A stretch of DNA of 64,000 nucleotides from DATDIC01 sp963777625. GTDB taxonomy: Bacteria; Pseudomonadota; Alphaproteobacteria; Acetobacterales; Acetobacteraceae. Within the stretch, counting starts at the first letter, position 1; each line of letters opens with the position of its first letter. A program made the translations under genes and the position numbers. The stretch lies in NCBI GenBank assembly GCA_963777625.1, contig CAVZRO010000006.1, positions 258,634-322,633 of the forward strand, read 5' to 3'. The notes beneath the pieces were generated by a model, which had not been told where the DNA came from, made no database searches, and saw only the letters and a list, made by a program, of their open reading frames with translations. Shown here piece after piece: positions 36,366-45,122 of this stretch.

Positions 36366-36713
36366 CTAGGGGGAAGCCGGAAAGGCGGTAACGAATTGCG
36401 GGGCGCTGCTGACCGGATCGATGACCCACACGGTGGTGATACACGGGTGCCGTCCATCCGGTGTGGGAAGATTGCACCGCACACGATACCGCGCCCCAAA
36501 AGGGTTCGGCGTGACGCGAGCGATGGGGTTCACGATTGGATGCTGGCGGAGCGCGTCTCTCAGCACCATCCACTGTTGCTGGGAAAAGCCGAACCTCTGA
36601 AAGAAGTGGGCCTTTCCGCTATTCCCGGGGTGCGATGGATCGAGCAAGTAATCCCGCACCTTCGCATCGGACACAGTGGCAATTGCGGCACCTGGCAGCG
36701 CAGCTCCGCTCAT
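36366..36713 (-). CDS. DUF6883 protein
   Basis: A 115-aa protein. The block KVRDYLLDPSHPGNSGKAHFFQRFGFSQQQWMVLRDAL near residue 18 is the DUF6883 pattern (x-Y-L-L-x-P-x-H-P then K-A-x-F-F). The second half has RVRCNLPTPDGRHPCITTVWVID. Such proteins are found paired with DUF4926 proteins in toxin-antitoxin-like or immunity-like two-gene units. Its ATG overlaps the stop of the DUF4926 frame as ATGA (36710-36713), a sign of coupling. Function remains unproven. Confidence 0.75.
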   Translation of the reverse strand: MSGAALPGAAIATVSDAKVRDYLLDPSHPGNSGKAHFFQRFGFSQQQWMVLRDALRQHPIVNPIARVTPNPFGARYRVRCNLPTPDGRHPCITTVWVIDPVSSAPQFVTAFPASP

Positions 36714-36902
36714 CCACGGAGCATCGACGCTTCAACCGTGGCGACGGTATGGAACGGGCGCTCGAACTCGACCTCATAGGCACGATAGTCGGCATAAACG
36801 TGTACCACCGTGCCGGTGGCGCCCGCCGGCAGGAGACCGTCTTTCGAGTCTATCGGCTGTAACAGCGCGACCTGACTTCAGCTCAGGATGGCGCTCTGGC
36901 AT
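36710..36902 (-). pseudogene. DUF4926 protein with a probable frameshift at its start
   Basis: The minus frame ending at 36710 reads DSKDGLLPAGATGTVVHVYADYRAYEVEFERPFHTVATVEASM. It matches DUF4926: acidic lead, G-x-x-G-T-V-V-x-V-Y core and Y-E-V-E-F strand. No start codon exists in that frame before the TGA at 36878-36880. An ATG at 36902 behind GGAGCAAGGG gives MPERHPELKSG in another frame, so a one-base shift near 36875-36885 would make a 60-aa protein. Alternatively the gene is cut. It precedes the DUF6883 gene with an ATGA overlap. Confidence 0.55.
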
Positions 36903-37573
36903 TCCCTTGCTCCTACCTCTGGTTAGGAAATCTGATGCCGCCGCGACGGTAGGACAAGTCATAAAGCCACAGCCGTCGCGCCGCCCTTGGTTTTGCGCCA
37001 CGGTGCACGAACGCCGGCATTTTACCAAGCAGAAAGTTACCGACAAGTAAGCCGAACGCTCCCCGGAGCGGTCATTGTGCCGTTGGGGGGCTGGCCTTGG
37101 CGCGGAAGAGGGCGGCGAGCCGCTGCCGATCCGGCCGGTCTGGCGTGGCCGTTCAGGATCGGCGCGGCACCCGCCACCGGGTCAGGCACGAACGCGTGCT
37201 GCCACCCGCGCCGAAACCGGCGTTCACCGTCCCGTCCCAAGCAGAGCGCATCGGCGGCTGACACACGGCGGCGGCCATGGGGTTCTATGATTTCCGTGAC
37301 CGAATCGCCGGTGACATCCGCAACAAGCGGGTGATAATGGACCGGTGGCGGTTGTGGCGCACGCGGTGACCAGCTACGGCTTAATCATACAGCGCAGGGC
37401 GGCAACAGGATCGAACTATCAGGCCGCGACCGCGCGAGTTCGGCAGCGTGGACAAGGATTCAGTCGGACAACAGCCCGTTGGCAAGAGGCCAGGACGGGT
37501 TTCACGGAAGCGGAGTATCTGATTAACGGCCAGTTAAGTGCGCCATCTTAGCCTGTCGTTCTGGAGGTCCGAT
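36903..37573. other. Spacer with no supported gene
   Basis: This 670-base stretch has several open frames on both strands (for example 36987-37334 plus and 37037-37264 minus), but their residue composition looks like GC-rich non-coding sequence and none matches a family I know. A ribosome-like site CTGGAGGT appears only at its right end, before the small protein at 37574. It separates the DUF4926/DUF6883 pair from that gene. Confidence 0.5.
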
Positions 37574-37870
37574 ATGCCCGACAAACGCGACGAGGCTGCG
37601 CCGAGCACTCCGACCAAAGTCGATCACCGCAGACCCGGGCGCCTGAGAATCAGCAATCCGCACCTGATCGCGTTATTCCGCCGTCCACATTCGATCGAAC
37701 CGACGCCTGAAGCCGAAGCTGCTGATCGAATCGCACCTCGCCCGAAGCCGCTCGTCGAGCCAGATGACGATGATGACAATCTCGCGGCAGCCAAAGGGAT
37801 CATTGTGAGCGTGCTCGTCGGGGCAGTCCTCTGGACAGTCATTGGCTTCTGCGTGTGGTATTTCTGGTGA
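37574..37870 (+). CDS. Small protein with acidic patch and C-terminal membrane helix
   Basis: A 98-aa protein of unknown function. The basic N-terminal half contains RRPGRLRISNPHLIALFRRP; then an acidic run EPDDDDDNLAAAKG leads into one membrane helix IIVSVLVGAVLWTVIGFCVWYFW that ends the protein. CTGGAGGT precedes the ATG by about 6 bases. The final 40 residues resemble the 42-aa protein at 52592 (PDDEDDPLAAARG then a helix ending VWYLW). Both lie in the accessory region. Confidence 0.6.
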   Translation: MPDKRDEAAPSTPTKVDHRRPGRLRISNPHLIALFRRPHSIEPTPEAEAADRIAPRPKPLVEPDDDDDNLAAAKGIIVSVLVGAVLWTVIGFCVWYFW

Positions 37871-38029
37871 TGCGTAAGATTGCATGCCCGCTGCCGCTCC
37901 GGGTGATTGCGGCCCGTGCGCTGGCCATGACGGATACCGCATGCCGGACCGGTGCACCTACAGGATGACGCGCGTGCTCGTAGGGCGGCTCCGACGATTT
38001 CGAGCAGCGGGAGCCGACCCCCTCCTAGC

Positions 38030-38954
38030 CTAAGGTGAAAACGACCGGCTAATCGTCTTGCGAACCGAGCAAGCGGATTTGGCGAGCTGGTACACGTGCA
38101 CGCACACAGGCGTAGGTCCGCCAAAATTCGGAGCCTGATCCTGCGTATTGGGAGGCTGCACAAACGGGCCTATAGTTCCCTCTTTAAATCGCCGTAAGCG
38201 GCGGCACCACCCCACGCTGGCAAATATGGCAGCAAGCAGGCCCACGAACATCATCGAGGCGGAATCCGGCTCCGCAACGTAGATATTGCGACAAGGCGGA
38301 GGGGGGAATGGGGCGCTCGGTGGTGGGAGCTTCAGATGCGTGTTCGGAGGAGGTAGGGCCGCCTCATCAAACGAGATATCCGACCGGATTGCGGCGCCAT
38401 AGGAGCAGTTGCCGGGAGTAAAAGGTAACCATTGCCCGTTCTGAAGGCCTGTCCAAAGTCGGTCGGTTGTGTCAATCATTGGGGCGGTGTCGAGGGCGAT
38501 CGAACCGTTCGCATTGACCTGGAGGAGGTAAGCCGCCCCCGCGGTTACAGGAAGATCGACTTCAATGATCAACTCTTGCAGGCCTGGCTCAACGAGGTTA
38601 TGGCTTCCGGTGTAGGAATAAATCTGTTCCCGTAACGCCGTGACAGCGGGCGGGCTTACGGGGGCGCTACCAAAGAGGATCGAACCTATAGGCTGGCTGG
38701 CCGCTGTAGACCAGTCCCATATGTCTAGTTGTAGATACGTCGCCGGGTCCACAACACCTGACGACGCCCAATAAAGAGTTACGGCACTCAACGTGGACGC
38801 TCCAGACTGGAACCGTGATTACGTCACCCCATCGTTGGGTGTTGCCCGGATCAATTAGAAGTGGACTATACCCGGGCCCAAAGGTAAGAACGGTTGCTCC
38901 GGCTCGCGGCAATCCTATCGCGATAGCAGCAACAACTCCTAATACGCACTTCAT
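38030..38954 (-). pseudogene. PEP-CTERM-like exported protein, frameshifted and extended
   Basis: Two minus frames form one gene. The first starts at 38954 behind GGGAGGG with a signal peptide (MKCVLGVVAAIAIGLPRAGA) and VLTFGPGYSPLLID. The second continues LSAVTLYWASSGVVDPATYLQLDIWDW. A one-base change near 38800-38815 would join them around ITVP-SGASTLSAV. Near residue 170 of the second frame AEPDSASMMFVGLLAAIFASVGWCRRLRR has the PEP-CTERM pattern of P, helix and Arg cluster. Normally the protein would stop there, but the frame runs on another 45 residues, so the stop is also lost. Conserved function unknown. Confidence 0.55.
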
Positions 38955-39315
38955 TGAGCCCTCCCTTTGTCGTTGCGCAGACGCTATATCGGTGGGGGCG
39001 AACTGGCAAGCAGCAATCGTTTCGAGCTGACAGCGGGAAATCGCGACCGCCTCTATTCCGCGGCCGCCGCGCGGAGTGCGATCGTTCCCGGCAAATTTCG
39101 CCTTGGGCTGCCCTTTGTCCTCTCCAGCGCCAGCTCGGTCCGGTCCCTCGGCGGGTGGCTTCGGAGCTTTCCTCAATGTCTTGGGGCTTTTTTTCCTGCC
39201 CGGACTGCCTATCTGCGGGTCTGGCGGGGCTAGGCCGGCCCCCGAAAGCCCGGGTTCTCCGCACCGGGTTGCCCCGCCATCGCCTGGCGGGGTCGATCTG
39301 CGGAGACTTTCGAAC

Positions 39316-39810
39316 ATGGACGACGAACATTCACTAGTAGTCCAGCTCGCAAAACTGAACGCATGCTGCCACACATTGACGGATGCAATTGCCCGGCTCG
39401 CATATGGGTCGGATTACGACGGCCGCTATAATGGACCAGGCGACCGTCTCTGGACGGAAGCTGACGCTCGCGCCCTCCGCGAACGGAACGAGAATTATCC
39501 GACACACGCAAAACTACCCGGCACCTCTGGTTTCTCCGGTTTGAGAGACGAGGTCGCACTGAGCGCAGCAATAACGGCATGGGAAGCGGACGATCGAAGA
39601 AGATGGGCCGAAGCAGCGGCTACTGTGCAATCCGCGCTGCGCGACGGCGAGATAAAGACTTTCGATGAAGCGGGGAACGCAACACCTCCCGAATTTTGGT
39701 TGGCGAACAAACTGCGAGGCCGACGCGGGCGCGCGCGCCTGGATAATCTTCTCCTACGTGTCTGTGACGTTAGCTACTTGGTCCACAAAAAGGAGATCAA
39801 CGAATTCTAA
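39316..39810 (+). CDS. Hypothetical protein
   Basis: A 164-aa protein with no recognised domain. It starts MDDEHSLVVQLAKLNACCHTLTDAIARL and is helical and charged, with a Trp/Arg-rich middle (ITAWEADDRRRWAEAAATV). No good ribosome site lies right before the ATG, but coding character starts there; the preceding 300 bases (38955-39315) only show GC-rich hairpins and the leader of the PEP-CTERM-like gene. It runs co-directionally into the next unknown gene with 16 bases between. Confidence 0.5.
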   Translation: MDDEHSLVVQLAKLNACCHTLTDAIARLAYGSDYDGRYNGPGDRLWTEADARALRERNENYPTHAKLPGTSGFSGLRDEVALSAAITAWEADDRRRWAEAAATVQSALRDGEIKTFDEAGNATPPEFWLANKLRGRRGRARLDNLLLRVCDVSYLVHKKEINEF

Positions 39811-39826
39811 AAGTTTCCGGGGAAAG

Positions 39827-40606
39827 ATGATCGCACGCTTCATCAATAGACAGCTCCACGTCTGGCGGTGGATCAACTTTGCTGATATCGCTGATTACTG
39901 CGCGAGAGAACCCGGAAGCATTAATCCCGATCCCGCCCTCATGGCGAGCACATTCAAACAATTGGGCGATGCGTTGGCGAAGGGCGAATTTGAAACCGAC
40001 GGGCGAACGCGAGTGATTTTCCTCGATGCTTCGGTAACTTGGTTCAAAATGACCCAGGCGCGCTTTGAGGGAATCCCCAGCGGCTCGCGGGACGCTTTCT
40101 ATCTCAAGTCATGCTGGATTCCACAGGAGTTGTGCCGTCGCTGGTTTGGAGCGAGGCGCATAGCTCCGCCGCCGTGGTTGCCTGTCATTGAGGCGAGCGT
40201 TGCAGCAAGGTCTGGCACAGCATGCACGACTACAGCAGCCGCTTCTGATACGGCGAGTCTTCATCCGCCCCTCCTGGATTTAACTGCGGCTGCAAAACGG
40301 GACGCATGGCGAAGCCGGGTGCAACAGGCCAAGGGAGCGAACCCCCAGGAGAGACGGCTGAATGCCTTCATTGCATGGAATAAAGAACAGTGCTGGCCGG
40401 ACGGGGTGACACCGAACCGTGATGGCCTACTGGAAGCCCACCGGGAAGACTTCGGAACCATCAAAGGCATCAACGAGAAAACAATGCGGGATGTTCGCAA
40501 GGCGATTGCATCCAAAGCTGAGATATGGGGAGGAGCGCCAATGCACAAACGGTATCGCGGTTCCGACCTGGGAAACATCCCACCTTCCCAAGTATATCCC
40601 AAGTAG
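39827..40606 (+). CDS. Hypothetical protein
   Basis: A 259-aa protein of unknown function. The start region VWRWINFADIADYCAREPG and the later WFKMTQARFEGIPSG are compact and probably folded. The C-terminal part KRDAWRSRVQQAKGANPQERRLNAFIAWNKEQCWPDG, followed by IKGINEKTMRDVRKAIASKAEIWGG, is basic and helical and could bind DNA. GGGGAAAG precedes the ATG. It is the second of two co-directional unknown genes left of the phage-like module. Confidence 0.5.
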   Translation: MIARFINRQLHVWRWINFADIADYCAREPGSINPDPALMASTFKQLGDALAKGEFETDGRTRVIFLDASVTWFKMTQARFEGIPSGSRDAFYLKSCWIPQELCRRWFGARRIAPPPWLPVIEASVAARSGTACTTTAAASDTASLHPPLLDLTAAAKRDAWRSRVQQAKGANPQERRLNAFIAWNKEQCWPDGVTPNRDGLLEAHREDFGTIKGINEKTMRDVRKAIASKAEIWGGAPMHKRYRGSDLGNIPPSQVYPK

Positions 40607-40669
40607 CAATTGGGTCTGGCATCGCTTAGCTCCACTTCATCCCGTAACTGAGGAAAACGGAGCTTACAG

Positions 40670-40825
40670 ATGCCTCGCCCTAACTTTCATTCCAATCCGC
40701 TGATTGCGCCTGCCGAGACCGTCCAGGCTCCGGACTGGGTACCGCCAGAATTAGCGCCGTTGTTCGAACGGGTGATGCAGGAATTGCCGGCCTTCCCCGA
40801 CCGAAAGACAGCGGCAAATGTGTGA
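40670..40825 (+). CDS. Small hypothetical protein (51 codons or so)
   Basis: An ORF of about 51 codons reads MPRPNFHSNPLIAPAETVQA, then DWVPPELAPLFERVMQELPA, and ends RKTAANV. It has helix-like character in its second half. It starts about 64 bases after the preceding gene with weak upstream purines. No family is known. Its place before a toprim protein and a D5 helicase suggests a small phage-module protein. Confidence 0.35.
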   Translation: MPRPNFHSNPLIAPAETVQAPDWVPPELAPLFERVMQELPAFPDRKTAANV

Positions 40826-40843
40826 ACCAGTAACGTAAATCAG

Positions 40844-40996
40844 TTGAGTTACCGGACGCTTGAAGCAGCGCCTCTGCCGACACGCAGATTGAATGGCCGG
40901 GCATGCTTTGCCGCCCGCGAATTCGTCGAATACGGGTTCGAGAAACTGCTGGCGGCCGCCAGCATTCGCGGCGGTCACGCGAACGAAGCCGCATAA
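40844..40996 (+). CDS. Possible small protein (TTG start)
   Basis: A frame of 50 codons reads SYRTLEAAPLPTRR, then NGRACFAAREFVEYGFEKLLAAASIRGG and ends HANEAA. The second half is an amphipathic helix. The only start in frame is the TTG at 40844 and there is no clear ribosome site. It is listed because its residue composition looks real and the gap otherwise holds nothing. Confidence 0.25.
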   Translation: MSYRTLEAAPLPTRRLNGRACFAAREFVEYGFEKLLAAASIRGGHANEAA

Positions 40997-41001
40997 AAGA
41001 A

Positions 41002-41028
41002 CCCCGCACGCGGTACTTCGCGGCGGGG
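41002..41028 (+). terminator. Hairpin with GC-rich stem
   Basis: CCCCGC at 41002-41007 pairs with GCGGGG at 41023-41028, and inner GCG/CGC around GTACTT extends the stem. There is no T run, so it is a possible but weak terminator after the small genes and before the 37-aa gene. Confidence 0.35.
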
Positions 41029-41118
41029 CTCTGCGATCGGCTGAATTATCGGCGGCATCGATGATTTAGCCGGTCCTGGGCGTCTCTGCAAGTGCCGCGT
41101 CCATCTGAGGACGCCAAA

Positions 41119-41232
41119 ATGTCAGCAAACTTCGTCGAAGTCGATCGCGGTTGGGTCAATCTTGGCCACATCGCCGCGGTTCGCTATGTCGCCAAAGAGG
41201 CGCTGGAATTTCTCGGCGCGCTGGGACCGTAG
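41119..41232 (+). CDS. Small hypothetical protein (37 aa)
   Basis: A 37-aa ORF, MSANFVEVDRGWVNLGHIAA then VRYVAKEALEFLGALGP. It has a plausible beta-beta-helix pattern. GAGGACGCC lies just before the ATG. It stands 27 bases before the toprim gene in the same direction, so it may be co-translated with it. Unknown family, listed because the coding character is good. Confidence 0.4.
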   Translation: MSANFVEVDRGWVNLGHIAAVRYVAKEALEFLGALGP

Positions 41233-41259
41233 GCAACTATCCCGACCGCGAGCGTCAGC

Positions 41260-42108
41260 ATGAGCGTCACCGCACACGATATCGCCGGTCGCCTGGGCCT
41301 TCGGAGATATCCTCGCTCATGGCGCGGTGATTGTCCCGCATGCGCTTATCCCCGCAGCCTGTCGGTTCGAGAAGGGCCGCGCCTGTTCTGCGCCAACGGG
41401 TGCAACCACGACGCGCTCAATGACGCCATGACCCGTGTCATGGGGGGCTCCTGGAGCCCTCCAGAGCGCCCGGGGGCGGAGCATGACGCCGCCGTGCGCG
41501 CGCGTAAGCAGGACGCCGCGCTGCGGCTCTGGCGAGGCTCAGAGCCGGCGCCCGGAACAGTTGTAGAGCGCTATCTCCGAGGTCGTGGCCTGCCCGACCT
41601 GGCCGGGTCTGCGGCGCTGCGGTTCCGTGGCGATTGTCATCACCCCGAGGGCGGTCGCTTACCGGCGATGGTAGCACTGGTGACCAATGCGGTAGACCAG
41701 CCCGTCGCGGTCCACCGGACATATCTACGAGCTGACGGCTCTGGGAAAGCGACAGTCGAACCACCAAAAGCCACGTTAGGCCCTTGCTGGGGAAGCGCGA
41801 TCCGGCTTGATCCGGTTGCCGAGGAGCTGGCGATCGGCGAGGGCGTCGAGTCCAGCGCGAGCGCCGGGCGATTGCTTGGCCTGCCGGCCTGGGCAGCAAT
41901 CTCCGCTGGCAATCTCGCCAAGGGCCTCATGCTACCATCGGAGGTAACGGCGGTGGTTATTGCCGCCGATTCCGATCGCGCCGGCCGCGAGGCAGCTCAA
42001 GCTGCGGCTGACCGCTGGCGACGCGAGGGTCGCCGCGTCCGGATCGCCGTGCCTGACCGGGCGGGCTCCGACTTCAACGATCTAATCCGGGTGCGCACCC
42101 ATGCCTGA
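41260..42108 (+). CDS. Toprim-domain primase/helicase-like protein
   Basis: A 282-aa phage- or plasmid-type protein. A zinc-binding region with C-x2-C (GDCPACAYP) and C-x3-C-x-H (FCANGCNHD) is near residues 23-50. The later block ELAIGEGVESSASAGRLLGLPAW then AAISAGNLAKG and VVIAADSDRAGREAAQAAADRW is the toprim core with conserved Glu and D-x-D. This is the DUF7146/toprim layout of P4-like satellite or plasmid primases that work with a D5-type helicase encoded downstream. It overlaps the next small ORF by eight bases. Confidence 0.85.
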   Translation: MSVTAHDIAGRLGLRRYPRSWRGDCPACAYPRSLSVREGPRLFCANGCNHDALNDAMTRVMGGSWSPPERPGAEHDAAVRARKQDAALRLWRGSEPAPGTVVERYLRGRGLPDLAGSAALRFRGDCHHPEGGRLPAMVALVTNAVDQPVAVHRTYLRADGSGKATVEPPKATLGPCWGSAIRLDPVAEELAIGEGVESSASAGRLLGLPAWAAISAGNLAKGLMLPSEVTAVVIAADSDRAGREAAQAAADRWRREGRRVRIAVPDRAGSDFNDLIRVRTHA

Positions 42109-42304
42109 TGCAGCCGGGTTCACGATCGCGGACGATTTGCCGGATGACATTGATTCGATACTCGCGCGACTCGCGGCCATGGGCTCCATGGAATACGACC
42201 GATGCCGCGAAGCCGAAGCGCAGCGGCTCGGCTGTCGCGTCGGCACACTCGACGCTGAGGTGAATCGGTTTCGACGCAGTTCGACAGCACACAACGGCGA
42301 ATGA
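42101..42304 (+). CDS. Small protein at the head of the D5 helicase gene
   Basis: A 67-aa ORF with the pattern DIDSILARLAAMGSMEYDRCREAEAQRLGCRVGTLDAEV. This helical unit (L-A-x-M/L-S-x-x-E-Y-D-R-x-R-x-x-E-A-x-x-L-G-x-R-V-x-x-L-D) is common at the front of phage and plasmid replication proteins of alphaproteobacteria. It overlaps the toprim gene and runs directly into the frame of the D5 helicase with no start codon for the latter, so the two may be one gene broken at about 42295-42305. Confidence 0.65.
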   Translation: MPDAAGFTIADDLPDDIDSILARLAAMGSMEYDRCREAEAQRLGCRVGTLDAEVNRFRRSSTAHNGE

Positions 42305-42446
42305 TGATGCTGCGCGGCCGCCGGAGTTCACTGATGAAGCGCTGGCCCTACGGTTCTCGGACCGACATGCACATGAACTACGCTATGTCGCAGCGTGGGG
42401 ACGATGGCTGATCTGGGACGGAACGGTCTGGCGCTTCGACGAAACC

Positions 42447-43646
42447 ATGAAGGCGTTCGACCTATCGCGTGCCATCTGCCGGGCGGCGAGCGCCGAATGC
42501 AATGATCCGCGCGTGTCGGTGCCTATCGCCAGCGCAAAGACGGTCGCGGCGGTCGAACGGCTCGCCAAGGCCGATCGTCGGCATGCCGCCACTGTGGATC
42601 AGTGGGATGACGATGCTTGGGCCTTGAACACCCCTGGCGGGGTCATCGACCTGCGGTCGGGCGATATGCGCGCGCACTGCCCAGACGACCACATGACGAA
42701 AATCATCGCGGTCGCGCCCGGCGGCGATTGTCCGCTCTGGCACTCCTTCCTCGGCCGGATCACCGGCGGCAATGGCGAGTTGCATGATTTCCTGCAACGG
42801 GTGGCGGGATATGCGCTTACCGGCTCCACGCGGGAACATGCGCTGTTCTTCGCCTATGGCACCGGCGCAAATGGCAAGGGGACGTTCCTCAACACCCTGA
42901 CAGGCATTCTGGGCGATTATGCCGCCGTTTCTCCGATGGAGACGTTCACGGCCTCGCATTCGGACCGACATCCGGCTGATCTCGCCATGCTTCGCGGGGC
43001 GCGGCTGGTAACGCGCAGGAGACAGAGGAGGGCCGCACCTTGGGCCGAAAGTCGGATCAAGGCACTGACCGGCGGCGATCCGATCACCGCGCGGTTCATG
43101 CGCCAGGATTTCTTCACGTTCACCCCGAAGTTCAAGCTCTTCATCGCCGGCAACCATAAGCCCGCCCTTCGTGGCGTCGATGAGGCGATGCGACGGCGGC
43201 TGCATCTCATCCCGTTCACCGTCACCATTCCCGCCTCCGAGCGGGACCCAGAGCTCGCCGAAAAGCTCAAAGCTGAATGGCCCGGCATCCTCGCCTGGGC
43301 GATCGAGGGCTGTCGCCACTGGCAGCGGATCGGCCTCAAGCCGCCGGCGGCCGTATTGGACGCAACGGAGCACTACCTTGAGGCAGAGGACGCTTTGGGG
43401 GCCTGGATCAGCGAGCGATGCAAGGAGATCGGTTACGGCGGGACCGAATCCTCGCGTCTGTATTCCGACTGGCGGAAATGGGCGATCCTCGCCGGCGAGG
43501 AGCCAGGATCGCAGAAGCGGTTCAGCCAGGCCCTCGAAGCGAAGGGGTATGCCAAAGACCCGAAGGCGAGACATGCAACATTCGTAGGGATCGCGCTCGA
43601 TGACACTGTTCCACATTGGTCGGACACCCAGGGCAGCAACCCATGA
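42447..43646 (+). CDS. P4-type D5/phage-plasmid SF3 helicase
   Basis: At least 399 aa; homology-like sequence continues upstream in frame to about 42303 (EFTDEALALRFSDRHAHELRYVAAWGRW), where no start codon exists. Walker A is GTGANGKGTFLNTLTGIL near residue 140. The segment RGARLVTRRRQRRAAPWAESRIKALTGG should read T-A-Q-E-T-E-E-G-R-T before WAESRIK; a one-base loss then a one-base gain (43013-43060) restore the frame, so nine codons are altered in the Walker B-like region. The C-terminal part is winged-helix-like. It unwinds DNA for phage or satellite replication. Activity is doubtful as written. Confidence 0.82.
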   Translation: MKAFDLSRAICRAASAECNDPRVSVPIASAKTVAAVERLAKADRRHAATVDQWDDDAWALNTPGGVIDLRSGDMRAHCPDDHMTKIIAVAPGGDCPLWHSFLGRITGGNGELHDFLQRVAGYALTGSTREHALFFAYGTGANGKGTFLNTLTGILGDYAAVSPMETFTASHSDRHPADLAMLRGARLVTRRRQRRAAPWAESRIKALTGGDPITARFMRQDFFTFTPKFKLFIAGNHKPALRGVDEAMRRRLHLIPFTVTIPASERDPELAEKLKAEWPGILAWAIEGCRHWQRIGLKPPAAVLDATEHYLEAEDALGAWISERCKEIGYGGTESSRLYSDWRKWAILAGEEPGSQKRFSQALEAKGYAKDPKARHATFVGIALDDTVPHWSDTQGSNP

Positions 43647-43823
43647 AAGGGAGCCTTTGCAGGGATGTTCACCCTTTCCCCATTATCGCCGTCTCGCGCG
43701 CGTAACGCCGATATAGCGGGAAAGGGTGAACATCCCTGCAAAGACCATTTCTGTGCCATTGCGGGTGCAGATGGCGAGCACAACACCCTTGTTCGCGCAT
43801 GGCCTTCAACCCAACTGAAGCGA

Positions 43824-44221
43824 GTGACAGTGGCTGAGAACACTGACCGTGAGCCAAGGCGCCGCGGCCAAGGGCGGCCGTTCCATCCTGGCCAGTCGGG
43901 CAATCCTGGTGGGCGCCCAAGGGCATTGGGATGGTCGTAGAAGCCGCGCGGATCGAGGGACTTGAGAGCATTCGCGTGTTGGCAATCATCCGCGATGATC
44001 CAAACGCCCCACCCGCCGCCCGCATCGCAGCGGCCAACGCCCTATTGGATCGAGGATTTGGCAAACCACTGCAATCCACACAAATCGACGGGACGCTCAA
44101 CGTCGTAAACGAGGAGGAGCTCACTTTCTATCAAAAGCGATTCGAATGCCTCCCGTCGTCCGATCTGCGATCGCTGATCGAGGTTTACCGCAAGGCTGGG
44201 CTGAAGCTGCCAGGGGAGTAA
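43824..44221 (+). pseudogene. DUF5681 protein with a one-base frameshift
   Basis: Frame 1 from GTG at 43824 reads GRPFHPGQSGNPGGRPRALG, the DUF5681 start (R-P-F-x-P-G-Q-S-G-N-P-G-G-R-P). It then stops at WS. Frame 2 continues MVVEAARIEGLESIRVLAII, PPAARIAAANALLDRGFG and ELTFYQKRFECLPSSD, the rest of the domain. One missing base at about 43926-43931 after GCATTGG explains the break (RALG-MVVEAARIEG). DUF5681 proteins occur next to terminase genes in phages and mobile elements. It leads a cluster with the RHH and small terminase genes. Confidence 0.7.
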
Positions 44222-45122
44222 TCTCGTAATCTCAGGTTTCCGATCTCCAGCAGCAATACCGCCGTATTACGCGCGCGCGGTTGTCTGCTATCAGGCCGGA
44301 GCAGGCTGATGGGAAGGTGGTGAGGTGAGTGGTGACGCGACCAACGAACAGTTCTGAGAGCAGGTCCGAGCAGACTGATGCAGGAGCGCGCTAGTTGTCG
44401 AAGCTATGAAGGTTGTTCACCCGGGGTGAAGGGGTGAAGCTGTGGTTGCCAGACCTTCAACCGCACGCCCAGGGAGCCCCGGATGAACCTGCACAAGAAT
44501 GCGCGCCTGACGCCGCAAGGTCGAGCCTTGCTGGTGCAACGCGTCCGCACCGATGGCACAAGCCAAATCGGCCCGTATGTCCAGTCAATGTCCTGTCAGC
44601 AATCGTTGCCGCACCTGAAACCCGCGCGGTTGCCGGCATTCCTTAGCGCGACCTTAAGATCAGACATCAGAAGGCCGAAATCCGCCCCCACGGCGCCAGG
44701 CCGAAGTGCGCATGGCGCTGCTCGTGCGGATGGCGCCACAAACGCCCAATGGGGCACCGCCAGCGGCTCGGATGACGCAAAGACGTATTGGCGGGTGGGT
44801 GGCGAGGAACAAGGCTTAGCGGGCCGGATTTGGGCTCCGCTCGCGATGACTGCGGTCGAGCACCAGAACGGCAAGACGCGATCGCGATTTTATCGTGCGT
44901 CGGGTTACCACCCTTTGCCAGCCGCCAAATCGAGTTCGGGGTTTCGCCTGGAGATGACCCGGGGGCTACTTCGCAACCCTTCCGTCACTCTCGCACCCGA
45001 AAAAAATTTGCAGCAGAATTTTGCATATAGCGGCCTAGCGTGAAGTAGCGTAGGGGAGCGGTGGTAATACAGTTTACGCGCTATGCTTGAAAGCGCCAGT
45101 ATTACGGCGTATATTCGTTCGT
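44222..45122 (+). other. Gap with an IS481-transposase-like remnant
   Basis: No full gene is supported in these 900 bases. At 44483 an ORF opens MNLHKNARLTPQGRALLVQR, the well-known N-terminus of IS481-family transposases, then loses similarity after about 20 residues. The long frame beyond 44545 has composition unlike a protein and no catalytic D-D-E part. A short 5' scrap of the insertion sequence is the simplest reading. No inverted repeats were identified. The rest of the gap holds nothing I can assign. Confidence 0.4.

Noticed and set aside
36987..37334. Plus-strand frame in the spacer before the small membrane protein
   Set aside because: Composition is Arg/Pro/Ser-rich and it has no ribosome site or family.
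44546..45043. Rest of the ORF after the IS481-like start
   Set aside because: Similarity ends after about 20 residues; the remainder has composition unlike a transposase.
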